A stretch of DNA of 64,000 nucleotides from Macrotrachela quadricornifera (Eukaryota > Rotifera > Eurotatoria > Philodinida > Philodinidae). The translations under genes and the position numbers were made by a program. Positions 25,701 to 36,950 of this stretch are shown here, piece by piece; the first letter of the stretch is position 1; the number at the start of each line of letters is the position of its first letter. Below the pieces are notes generated by a model. That model was given only the letters and a program-made list of their open reading frames with translations, did no database searches and was not told the origin of the DNA. The stretch covers positions 35,037 through 99,036 of the forward strand of contig JAJEKB010000327.1 of assembly GCA_022393335.1 (NCBI GenBank). The letters run 5' to 3'.

Positions 25701-28700
25701 AAAGATAAAAAAAATAATTCATCAATTGTTAAAACAACTGTACATGATCATAAAGTTGATTGTTTTGCATATGATGTGGCGAAAGATCCAGTTTCAGTGC
25801 ATATACCTGTTGTGAGATTATTTGTTGGTAAGAATTAATTATCTTTTATTCTTTATATTATATAGAAAATGATTGTGTTCTCGAGTGTTACTTTGTTTCA
25901 TTTTGAAGTGGAAAAGTCAGCTGATAATGAAATCGATCATAATAACGGCTATAGATTTCGGATCATATAGGCTACTCAAAATAGAAATTTATAAAATCAC
26001 CATAGTCTAATTCTAGTCTCGATTTCGTTTTTAAAAACAAGCAATATTGTTAATAAAGTCGCATGAAAAAGTTTTGACTCAAATGTCGGATTTGATTGTG
26101 ACCTTGCATCACAATCGGGTTTATTAATAATAAATAAAAAATCAGTTTAAAATTTTTTTTAAATAACTAAATAGTATTTTCTTTTATATTTAGCTCTTCA
26201 TGTTCATCTCCAAAACTATACTGATACAGTTGTAAAATTTAATAATCTAGTTAATATTCATCATTTCTTATAAAAGATATTCAAATTTTGCTTTTTGTTT
26301 TTTTTTAAGTGTGAACAATCAAAAATTCATCCATGTTTTGTATATGAAGAAGCTTTACGTATTCAAGTTCTTTGTGCTCAACATGTTGCTGGTTTATGGA
26401 AACGAAATGGTTATTCATTAACTAATCAAGTAAACAAGTTTTTTTTATTAAATATAATTAAATTAAATTTGATATATTTTCTTTAGATTTATTATTATTC
26501 AAATGTTAGATGTCGAAAAGAAATGTATGATCGTGATATACTTGCATTACAAGTTGGTGCTTCATTAACACCACCTGATACATATTTAATTCAACTCTTA
26601 CATAAATTTAATTTATTAGAATGGGTTCGGTATGTATAAAAGAAATTAAAAAAAATTTTTTTTAAGTTAATATAAATTTTTAGATGTCCGGAAAATGGTT
26701 ATTCATCGGATACAGATACTAAAATAAAAGAAAAAATTCGTATAATGGAAGAATTTCTTCATCTTTTATTAATTATTGTTGGTGAACGACATGAACCAGG
26801 TATTGGACGAGTAACATGTGAACAAAAATTAACTAGAGAAATTATACATCAATTATGTATATCACCAATGGCACATTCAGAATTAATACGTGGATTACAA
26901 GATTGTGGTCAATTAGAAACAGTTCGTATAAAATTTTATTTATTTCAATAAAATAGATAAGAAATCATATTTTTCTTTTTAGGGTTCAGGAGAATTTGAA
27001 ACAGTATTAAAAGATGTTGCTGATTTTAAGTAAATTAAAATTGAAAAAAAATATATTTTAAGAAATAAATATATTTATTTTTATAGGAGAGGTAATGCAA
27101 CTAAAGGAAATTATGAATTAAAAGCTAATCGACTTGTGGAATACAATCAATTTTATTATCATTATACAAAAGCTGATCAATGCAAGGTAAGAAAAAAAAT
27201 AAAACTAATTTATTTTCTATAATAAAAGAAAAATTTTGATTATGATATATTATAAGATCATGTTTTTCGAATGATTAAAACTATACTTAGAATATATTTA
27301 AAGTGCGTATGCATTTTCTATTCAACTAAAAAATATTTATGATAAATTATATTCGTTGTTTGACGATATAACTTTATTTCTTAAGACATTTATGTTATTA
27401 AAAATAATCTTTATATTACAATTGACGAATTGAAAATGTAAATCGATCAAAATTATAAAATGAAGAATGATAAGATACAGAATGCCGCTTATGCTTTTAG
27501 AGGATAGTAAAAGAAAGTTTTCTTCAGATTCAGTCTGTCTACGCCATTATTTGTGATCAGATTAAGTATTTTGATAATTGAAATAATAACCTTTATTTTA
27601 TAAAACTGAATCTACTGATAACAGGGAGAGAGTCAGTATTCTGTTTTATTTATTTCGATGTGACCTACAGAAATTTTTTTACTACTATTCTATTTTATCA
27701 TCTGAGTATACTCAAAAACACTAATATTAATTATTTCTAAAAGTTAGAATCCAGTCATTTCATGCTTTATCTATGTAAAAATAAAAAATAAATGAATATT
27801 CTGAAAAGAGTTTGTACTGCTGGCTTATTACTGTCGAGACGTGACATTTTCCCAGTATTTTCACGCAGAAAGCCGTGATCTCTCTTAGGGACACTTGGAA
27901 AACTGAGTTTAGAAATTTCGATTTGAACTTTTGCACAAAGACAGATCTCAATGGGACTAGTTTATTGCTTCTATCCTTGGATATGATTATGTTAAAAGCA
28001 TAATTTTACATATGCTAGCACATTCTGATGTTCTCATTTTAGATTAATTTTCATTCAGATCTGTCTCTGCAACGTTGCAAGTCGAATTACAATTTGCTTG
28101 ATGCTTTTGAGAAAGGCCATGGTTCTATGCTTAAAAATATTGAAAAAAAAAATTGCTTTTTACAGTCTTAATAACTTACTAGAATCTACATGATGCACAT
28201 ATTCCCAGTTACTAAAAAGCAATGGAACAATTATTATTAATACAGTTTATTGCTTTTATCCATTTGCTAAGAATCTACAAAAAGAGATCTACTGTTTCCT
28301 GATCTCGGTTATTATGAAAATACATTCATTGACTTTTGACTTCATTTGCTCGAATCCAGAATGTAGAGAAATGAAAAACTTTCAACTAAAATTTATATTT
28401 CTAATTTATCTAGAGAAAAATCGATATTGATTCTAGAACATATTTTTGCATTTAGTCTGAAGAATATGTAATAAAACGGCGAAAATTAAATGATGATGGT
28501 ATATTAACAACATTAATACTTTGTCCACCACCATTATTTACTGATGCATTTCAACCAATTATACATATTCTTGATTGTGATATATTTCTTACTTTACTTA
28601 AAGCTTGTCTTTATCGTTCAACTGATTCAAAAGCTCAATTATGGTCTGAAGCTATTCTTAATCGAGTAAATAAATACAAAAAAAAATTTTTTTTTTCTAA

Positions 28701-31700
28701 ATAAAAAATGTTATTTTTATTTTCTAGGCATTACATTTAATAATTTTTGCATTTTATGAACAAGAACGTGTACCTAATTTTCAATTTCATTCAAAATGTC
28801 AAAAATTTGAACTTGATAAATTATTTTCTCAATTAAATTCTCATACAACATCAAAAGCTGATACATGTAAAGAATTACTTGATCATGTTAATAAACTTTA
28901 TAATAAATTTTGTGAAACAAATGAACAATTAAATTCTACAACAACAAATAATATTAGTCAAGAAACAATTGATTTAACTAAACGAATACAACGTAAACGA
29001 AAAGATTTAGCTGCACAAAAACGTGCAAAAATTATAGCACAAATGACTGAATTACAAAAAAATTTTATTGAAAAAAATATTCAATTATGTACTGATAATA
29101 TAGATGAACAACAATCATCAATAAATGAATCAACATCACCAGATATGAATTCATCTGATCAACAAATATTTTCAAGTTTATCAAATACACCATTAAAACC
29201 TGAACCAATGATTATTGATGATACATATCCAATAATTCAATCATGTTTAGGCACAAATGATATTGAATTAATTCAACCAGTTAAACAAATATTAACATGT
29301 ATTTTTTGTCAAGAAAATAGTGAAGTTAAACTTAATTCAGAAGCTTTAGTACTTTCAGCTTATGTACAAAAGTTAGTTTTAAAAAAGAAAATCATTTTTT
29401 TTATTTTTATTTTTATTTTTTAAATTCAGTTCAAGAGTTTTATCAAAAAATCGTTCACGACGTATTGAAAATTGGGATACATTTGATCCAACTTTTATGT
29501 CTAATGATCTTCATTGGGGTGTACATGTTTCATCATGTGGTCATGCTATTCATGCTTCTTGTTGGACAAAGTAAGTTTAATTCTATATTTAATTATCTTA
29601 TCTCAAATTATAGTTTAAATGCTTTTAATGTCATTATGTCGTTATATGATACTACTTCGCATATATATCGAGTCGAAAACAAAAAAATTGTGAATGTAGA
29701 AGTTTATGCATCTAAACTAAGAATCATTCTTGTTCTAAAAAGTTCTAATTGTTATTGAAATTTTAATCTAACAAAGAATCAGTTATTCGGTCTCATTGAA
29801 TTTATTGTCATATGAAATCTTAGAATGTTTGTGGGACTACGTGTAAAAGATTTTTAGAAATTTCGAGGTACTTCACTTGACTCTACAATTTCAGAATCTT
29901 ATTACATTAGTCGAAACCTAATACTATTCGCTATATCTCTCGAACATATTTACCCAATTCGAGATTTTTACGAACAAACTAAATCTTTCTCTCATTCTTA
30001 CAAAGAATAGAGTCCCTAGGACAGGTTTTCAAACTGTGACTAGACTTCTACTAAAAAAGCACACGCGTACTACTAATGTTTTCTATTCTTAAAATAAATT
30101 TTCTTATTTAGATACCATAATTCCATAACATCTCAAGATCCTCGTCGAACGTTACGTTTACGTAGTACAGCAAATTATGATATTGAACGAAATGAATTTC
30201 TTTGTCCATTATGTCAAACATTAAGTAATACTGTTATACCTGTATTACCATCATTACGTACATTTACTCGTGAAAGAAAATTAGCTGAAATGTCATTTAG
30301 TGAATGGTTAGATGGTTTAGAAAAAGCTCTTAATGGTAGTATTGAATCTCGATTTGAAATAGATACACATGAACAACAAATATTTTTTAATCCATGTCCA
30401 TTAACAACAATAACTAAAATGATGGCTGAACGTGTTGGACAAAATTTTCAATTATTATTTGGTCTTGCTGGAGAATCAAAGTAAAAAATCAAAAAAAAAT
30501 AAAACGAATTCGTTTTGTAAAAAAAAATTTATTTTATTGTATAGAGCACAAGATTTTTCTGATAGTATACGTGAACGTTTAATAAATTTTGCTAAAAACG
30601 TTTATGCGGTAAGATAAACATATTTGATTTTAATATATTTTCTTTTTTGTTCTTTGAATATACATTATAGTTTGGATTAAATGTTGAACCAGATGATGAT
30701 AATGAACGTATACCAATTATTCTTTGGACATCATGTGCATATACAATACAATCAATAGAACAATTACTTCGTGTTGATTTAAAATCAATATTTTCACCAT
30801 TATCAATTCGACAAAGTGAATTAATTAATTCATTAACAAAAGTTTCAGCTATTTATGGTTTATTACAAGATAGTGATAAAATAAAAAAACATTGTTTAAA
30901 ATTATTATCAGGTTTGTTTTTCATTTTTGTTAAAAATAAATTTTTATTTTTTCATTGTATATATTTTCTAGTTCTTCTTTTAACACGAACAAATATGCAG
31001 ATTCCACCATTATCTGATATTGATTTATTTCATCTTCTCGTTTCACTTTGTTTTACTTTACCAATATTATTTTCTTCCAAAAATAATTCACCATCATTAA
31101 TAAATCTACCAACAGGAAATCTCAATGATCTTTATTTAATGAGACTTATTCTTATTGTACATTGTATACAAATACTTTCAAGTCAAGGATTTTTATATGA
31201 TAATCGTTAAGTTTATTAATTCTTTTTTTATTATAAATAATTATTTTTGATTTATTATAGAAAATAATGATTATGCACAAATACCACTCAAAAATACGAA
31301 TAAAGGTGATACAGAAATCCAAACAATTCAAGGATTAATTGAAAAAATTAGAAAAAATCAAACGTAAATTTTTTTTTTACGAAATAATGAAAAAATAATA
31401 TATATAAATTCTTTTGTGGTTTTTTTTATAGATCTTCAGCTTCTTCAAATCAACTCTTACCTATAGAAGAAATTCGAGATAAATTAAAACAGTCATTATT
31501 ACCATTACTCCGATGTGCTGCTCTTTTCTATCATTATCTAACTGGAACTTCATGGCCACCTGAATCAGGTAGATAAATATATCCTAATAATTCATAATGA
31601 ATTACGATAAATAATCAATTTCGATTAAGATACGTTCTTCTTTTTAATGAATAGAGTTTTCCCAAATCCATCAATCTCATAGTTCGATAGAATAGAAACC

Positions 31701-32879
31701 AGGCGACACAATCACATCGGAATTTGATTGGATCCAGCAGTCTGATCCGATATATGCTGAAGAGCGTAATCTAATACTGCTTAAATGAATAGTCGTACAG
31801 TTATTTACCCAAATCATAGCTTCAACTAATTCATTTCATAAACTAATATAATGAACATAAGTCAGGTGAATTTAGTAATCAACAACATTTTGTTATGCGA
31901 TGATGTTTATTTAAAAAACAGCTAGAAAAGACTCTATTTATTAAATGAAGTATATCATTTGCTTGAGAATTTAAAGTATTTTCTTTTAATAACAAAAAAT
32001 GTTTTAATCGAAGAGATAATTATTCAAGATAATTAAATAAAACTTAATCATTTTTTTTCTTTTTAAGACCTTGATGAATATTCAATAATATGTCAATATC
32101 TTGGTTTACCTGTATGTTTATCACAATTATTTGATACAGAAAATGAACGTTGCTTAAATGATTTTATTAATAATTGGATATCAAATTTATCAGTAAATAA
32201 ATCATTAATTAAATATCCAATACTAGTTAATGAATTATTTTCATTACCAAAAGAATATATTGATCTTATGAATCAAGTATCACAAGGGTAAATTCTAAAC
32301 AAAAAATTATTTTATTTATTTATTTATCTATTTATTTTTATAGTGGTGCACCATATAAATATGCACGTGATGAAATTCGTTCACCATGTATATGTTTAAC
32401 ATGTGGTGATATTGTTGTTCGTTCATCATCATCAACAACACCAAATCCAATTACAACAAGTAGTTTAATATCAAGTTTTTTTAATATTGATCAACCTCTT
32501 GGTCCATGTAATCTTCATGCTCAACAATGTTGTGGTTCAATTGGTCTTTATTTACGTGTAAAAGAATGTTCATTACTTTTACTTAATATTATCAATGATG
32601 GCCGTATTAATAAAGCACGTGGAACACTTATGCCTGCACCATATTTAGATGATTATGGTGAAACTGATCAAAATTTAAGGTATAAAAAAATAAAAACAAC
32701 AAAAAAGCAGCATCATTTTAAAATTATATTTTAGACGTGGAAATCCATTACATTTATGTGATGAACGATATCGTATATTACATCGACGATGGTTATCACA
32801 TACAATACCAGAAGATATATCACGCAATATGGAATTAAGTAATACATCAATGTACGCACAAAATTGGAATCAGTTTTAA
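22743..32879 (+). CDS. UBR1/UBR2-type N-recognin E3 ubiquitin ligase (one apparent frameshift)
   Basis: Recognises destabilising N-terminal residues and ubiquitinates the protein (N-degron pathway). There are 28 exons, the first 22743-23291 and the last 32735-32879, giving about 1,889 residues if one missing base is allowed. The UBR box (about 143-211) has its Cys/His zinc ligands across exons 1-2 (CGHLF, CRDC, CVLC, CDCGD). A ClpS-like domain begins MLFNDEVHTYDQVI (about 275-350) and supports UBR1/2 over UBR3. The RING-type zinc finger (about 1203-1307) runs from CIFC through CGHAIHASC to CPLC. The C-terminal part resembles the UBR autoinhibitory region. All junction phases agree except exon 7 (25052-25217), which is one base short, so its frame ends at TAA 25214. 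Intron 27187-28455 is unusually long here. Whether the locus is functional depends on that base. UBR1 and UBR2 cannot be told apart by eye. Confidence 0.92.
24266..24534. mobile_element. MITE candidate in a UBR intron
   Basis: ATGTAATATGAGTAGC at 24266-24281 is exactly inverted at 24519-24534, so 16-bp perfect terminal repeats bound a 269-bp AT-rich non-coding segment that nearly fills the intron 24241-24590. The flanks are AT-rich, so the target duplication, and hence the superfamily, is unclear. Confidence 0.65.
25219..25245. repeat. (TAAT)n microsatellite in UBR intron 7
   Basis: About six tandem TTAA/TAAT units directly after the exon 7 donor. Confidence 0.7.
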
Positions 32880-33620
32880 ATAAAACAGCAGACAATTCTT
32901 CATTTCTTTCGTTTTTGTCCTATCTCCTTATAAAAGAAAACCGATTCTTGTAAACAAACGTCTTTTCTTTTTTTTTTTGTTTTCTTTTGTTTTTTACTTA
33001 TCAAATCAAGATTAAGTGGGAGAAATCTTACATGGAAAAAATTCTCATATGTAATTAAGCACTTTCTTTTTTTTTTTATTAAAAGACAAATATCGTATAA
33101 AAAAGAAAAACTTCATTTGAAACAGCTATTTTTAAATCATTTATTATTGTAAAAAAATTGTCTCATGTTTGTTTGATTTAAATTACATGAGAAAAATGTT
33201 TATCGATACTAAGTTGTAAATTAGTGTGATCAAGCAAAAAAAGAATTAATTAACAATGTTATAGCAATTTCTTTAGAAAAATTTTCGATTTTAATACTGC
33301 AGAGTAATGATTATTGAAATGTTATTTTCAATGTACTTATTTGTTGACTGTCTTATCTCTTGTATAGAAATTTATTTTTTGATAGCTGATTAAAATGGTA
33401 TCAACGGCTGATTTAACTCATTTTTGTTGATGCTTTTAATATAGTTATTGCTAATTCTAAAGATTAATGCATAGTTGAAATTAACATCATGTTGCATAAC
33501 TGAACTATAATATGAAAATATCATGAAAATCAAAAATTTTAGTCTATTCTATATAATTCAAATGGAAACATCCGATTAAGTCATGTTTCTATAAATTTTT
33601 TTCATATTTATTTAAATAAA
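32880..33620. other. 3' flank of UBR gene
   Basis: AT-rich with T-runs near 32961-32990 and 33065-33080. Contains the UBR 3' UTR. No gene or structured repeat seen. Confidence 0.4.
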
Positions 33621-33775
33621 ATGGCCAATGCGCGAACGCAAATGGCCGCGGAACAAATTATCCACTCGAGAAAGCCCGATGTGGACTTTTCGCAGGCGTC
33701 AACGGGGGCGATGTGCAATGCCCGCGCCTCGACCTGGAGCATTCACGTTCATGATCGTGAATGCATCCGTGGCAG
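33621..33775 (+). CDS. Isolated GC-rich coding-like exon, unrecognised
   Basis: A 52-codon open frame runs from ATG 33621 to a strong donor (GTAAGT at 33776-33781) after CGTGGCAG. By hand count the 160 bp from 33621 are about 57% G+C, far above their AT-rich flanks, and the frame uses GC-ending codons (GCG, GCC, CGC) that neighbouring genes avoid. It starts MANARTQMAAEQIIHSRKP. I do not recognise it, and no continuation exon was found before the convergent PHYH gene. A frame offset by one base is also open through it (33628-33894), as often happens in GC-rich DNA. It may be the first exon of a broken gene, a transferred fragment, or an assembly contaminant. Confidence 0.35.
33739..33764. repeat. 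26-bp near-perfect palindrome inside the GC-rich island
   Basis: GCATTCACG and CGTGAATGC arms surround a short centre containing CATGA. Only one base pair of the palindrome is broken (positions 10 and 17). Confidence 0.6.
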
Positions 33776-33982
33776 GTAAGTATGCTTATTTCAACATCTG
33801 TTTCTTTCTTATATATTCTCTTGACAAGCACAAATTGCACAGTAGACTAATGCAATATAAGGAAAGAAAAGAAAAGAAAAGAAAGAGCCAATGATTCATC
33901 ATCACATTCTTTTCTTTTGTGTTTTTATTATCTTTATTAAAAAGAAAATCACAGTATATAAAAAAAAAAACAATTTATTTTT

Positions 33983-35286
33983 TTATAAATTTATTCGTTC
34001 ACCTTGAACAAGTCGACTTTTAGCTCTCCAAATATCCTAAATATAAAAAATGATTATATAATTAATAATATGTTATTAATTAAAAATAAAAAAAGAAAAG
34101 AATAATTTTACCTGAAATTTTGCATCTTCAATTCCTGTTCGTTTTGTAAAAACTGCTGTAACTTCTTTCGAAATTAATTCTTGAATACCATCACATTCAA
34201 TATATTCACATGTAGAATCAGCATAATGGCAAGAAATAGCCTAGAAAAGTCAAACAATTTCAATTATAAACACAGAAATAGCATACTGCCTTACCTTTCG
34301 AAATCCTTCGGTTCTATTTGTTCCACTACCATGAATAAGTAATGGATGAAAAAAAACCGTATCACCTGTATGCATTTCTAAATGTATTCGTTCTGCATTT
34401 GAATCAAAATTTTGAATGCCATGATACATTTTATTAACTCCACCCTAAATAAATACAAAAAAAAATTTTAATTCAATTTGTTCTTTTTTTCTTACTTCCC
34501 AATTTGGATATCCATGTTCTAAAAGTTCACCTTTATGTGTTCCAGGTAAAACAACAAGACATCCATTTCCACGATGTATATGCTCCATAGCTGTCCATGC
34601 ACAAACGATTCGATCAGCTGGTCGAAATGGAAAATAATATAGATCTTGATGTAGTGGATGTCTTGATGTTTGAGTACCTGGATCAGGTGGTTTATTAATT
34701 AACTAAATAAAATGAATTTTTAATAAAAATAAATATTCTATTTTCTTTTTCTTACCATCGTATGCATAGCCATAACATTTGGACCAGTAAAATTTTCAAC
34801 ATATTTAACAATTTGAGGTAAACAACAATATTCAAATAATTCGTCATCAAATACAAAATCTTGAATTTTTGTTATAGCTTTTTCTCCATCAGCAAATTCA
34901 GATTTTGCAATAGCTATATCTTTCATTATTGTCATACCAAATGTTGGAACTTTACCTGTACAAACCTCTTGAAAACGTTTACTAAGAAAATAAAAAAAAT
35001 AATAAATGTATTATTTAGTTTTCTTTTTATAATATATACCGATATTGATCGAGTGTTTCAGCTGGAACTAAATTTCTAATAACAATAAAACCATTTTTTT
35101 CATAAAAATCACGTTGTTCTTGTGTTAAATTTCCATTTGGAAGTGTAAAACGATATTCTGGTTGTTGGTCATTTTTCTTAAAATAAGAAAAAGTTCTTAA
35201 TAATAATTTAATAAAAATATTTTACATACATATTGTGTACTTAATCGAATATGACGGCCAATTGTTTCTAATCGTTGTGCAGACAT
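33983..35286 (-). CDS. PHYH: Phytanoyl-CoA 2-hydroxylase (PHYH), peroxisomal
   Basis: Iron and 2-oxoglutarate dependent dioxygenase of phytanic-acid alpha-oxidation in peroxisomes. Seven minus-strand exons (35286-35230, 35176-35040, 34981-34756, 34702-34496, 34444-34295, 34240-34112, 34036-33983) encode 319 residues, and all phases agree. The iron-binding His-x-Asp is in [16 protein letters not shown], and the distal His is in [14 protein letters not shown] with the 2-oxoglutarate-binding Arg following. The block [20 protein letters not shown] is typical of PHYH. The N-terminus has RLETIGRHI, a close fit to the type 2 peroxisomal targeting signal, and vertebrate PHYH is also PTS2-targeted. 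The last residue of the signal is Ile, where Leu is usual. Confidence 0.93.
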
Positions 35287-36950
35287 CTGAATCTACAACG
35301 AACTATATTTAAAATGAATTGCTTAAAAACAAATTTTTAGTTATGATAACAAACTTAAACTTTCACATGAGTTTCGTTTATCTCGTACGAAAAAAATAAG
35401 GTCAAAATATCATCATAAATCAGCTGATGATTAGATAAGTATTAGATATAATAAATTTCTTTCAGTAATTTGAGTAAATATATATGTATACTTAATTTAT
35501 TGTACATAAAAATCTTTGAAATAATATTAATGGACAGAGTAAGAGGTGTGGCTTAGATTATTTATTGAATTCGTCATTTAGCGACCTCTGTTTAATGTTT
35601 AGATAAAAGGCAAAATTTCGAAAAGTAAAAGAAATATCTTTTATAATGCTTTTATGAGATAGCAAAAACAGATACTTTTAATTGTGAATTAGCACAAAAA
35701 TATTTTATAAATAAAAGTTTTAAAAGTTTATCAAAGAACAATTTTCACAAATGATATAATCAAGAATTATTACAAAAATTTGTTGAAAATATCTTCCATT
35801 ATTCATTGTATAAATATTCAATGACAGTAAACATTTTGTATCGAAGCCATAACCGATATATCAAACATTACTACCATAAATTAAATACATTATATCGTCT
35901 GTAAAACATATACAATATCATCAGCACTATTTTATTATAAGTATTATGTATCAAGTAATCTTATTGAATGAATAAAGTGATATACTTCAATCACATCAAG
36001 ACAATAGAACATATTTACATGCATGAAATAATAGATGATCCTTGTACTACTGACTAAATAATATGTATTATGTAATAACCTTATATGCAGATATGTTACA
36101 TTTGAACTAGTGATAAGAAAGCAATTATAAATAGTGAACAAAGTGACATAGATTGTTGTGAGATTGAATAATGAATAGATGGTAAAATGTATTGTATATA
36201 AATACATAATATGTTCAGATGTGTTTGAATCTAAAAGTTTCGAATAAATGAATCTGTAATCATCCCGATAAATTATAATATAAGACAGAATTAACATATG
36301 AAAAAAGAATAATTAAGTATTTTTTCTATTATGAATATAATAATAACAATGTCACTGTAGGAAATGGACTTTCTACTGATTATACTTATGGATATAAAGC
36401 TATGACTATTATTAACAAAAAAAAGTATCTATATGTTAAAAATGTAATGTTAATCAAGCTGAAGAACATATGTTATGTACAAACAGATATTTCCGTTTTC
36501 TTGACAAATTGTTATATAACATCTGTCAAGTATAAAGTATATGACACAACAGATAATATTTTAAAAAATGTCTATTTATATAAAGATAATTAACTTTAAT
36601 ATAAAATATTTGAATGAAAAACTAAATTAATAGAAGAAGTAGTATAAGAACTTTCTCTTGAATATTTTCTTTTTTCAGTTTGAATTTCATATTATAGAAA
36701 GAAACGTAATTTTACGTATAGAATTGAATAAAATAATCTATAGTATAGAGGAAAGAGGATATAATAAGTAGAATATGGTGATGGTCAACCAACGAGATGA
36801 AGTCATTGGTCAATAGATGAATCATAGGTTCATACCTTTCAAAGATGTCAACCGTCGGTCAACTGTCACCTATTGAAATAAAATAACAAATTTTTTTTTT
36901 TCTATTGTTATTTTAGATTTTCTCATTAACTGAATGTACATATATTTCCC
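35287..36950. other. Divergent intergenic region, PHYH to Sidekick
   Basis: AT-rich; contains promoters for both flanking genes. Two AT-rich open frames occur (35944-36297 minus and 36402-36593 plus). Neither has a recognisable domain, splice support or initiation context, so they are not called as genes. A loose repetition of GGTCAAC words lies at 36784-36870. Confidence 0.4.

Noticed and set aside
33628..33894. Arg-rich 88-codon frame in the GC-rich island
   Set aside because: It is one base out of frame with the 33621 ATG, runs past the GTAAGT donor into AT-rich intron-like sequence, and has a composition expected of a wrong frame in GC-rich DNA.
35944..36297. 117-codon minus-strand frame, Ile/Tyr/Thr-rich
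   Set aside because: Looks like AT-rich chance: no domain, no splice or promoter support.
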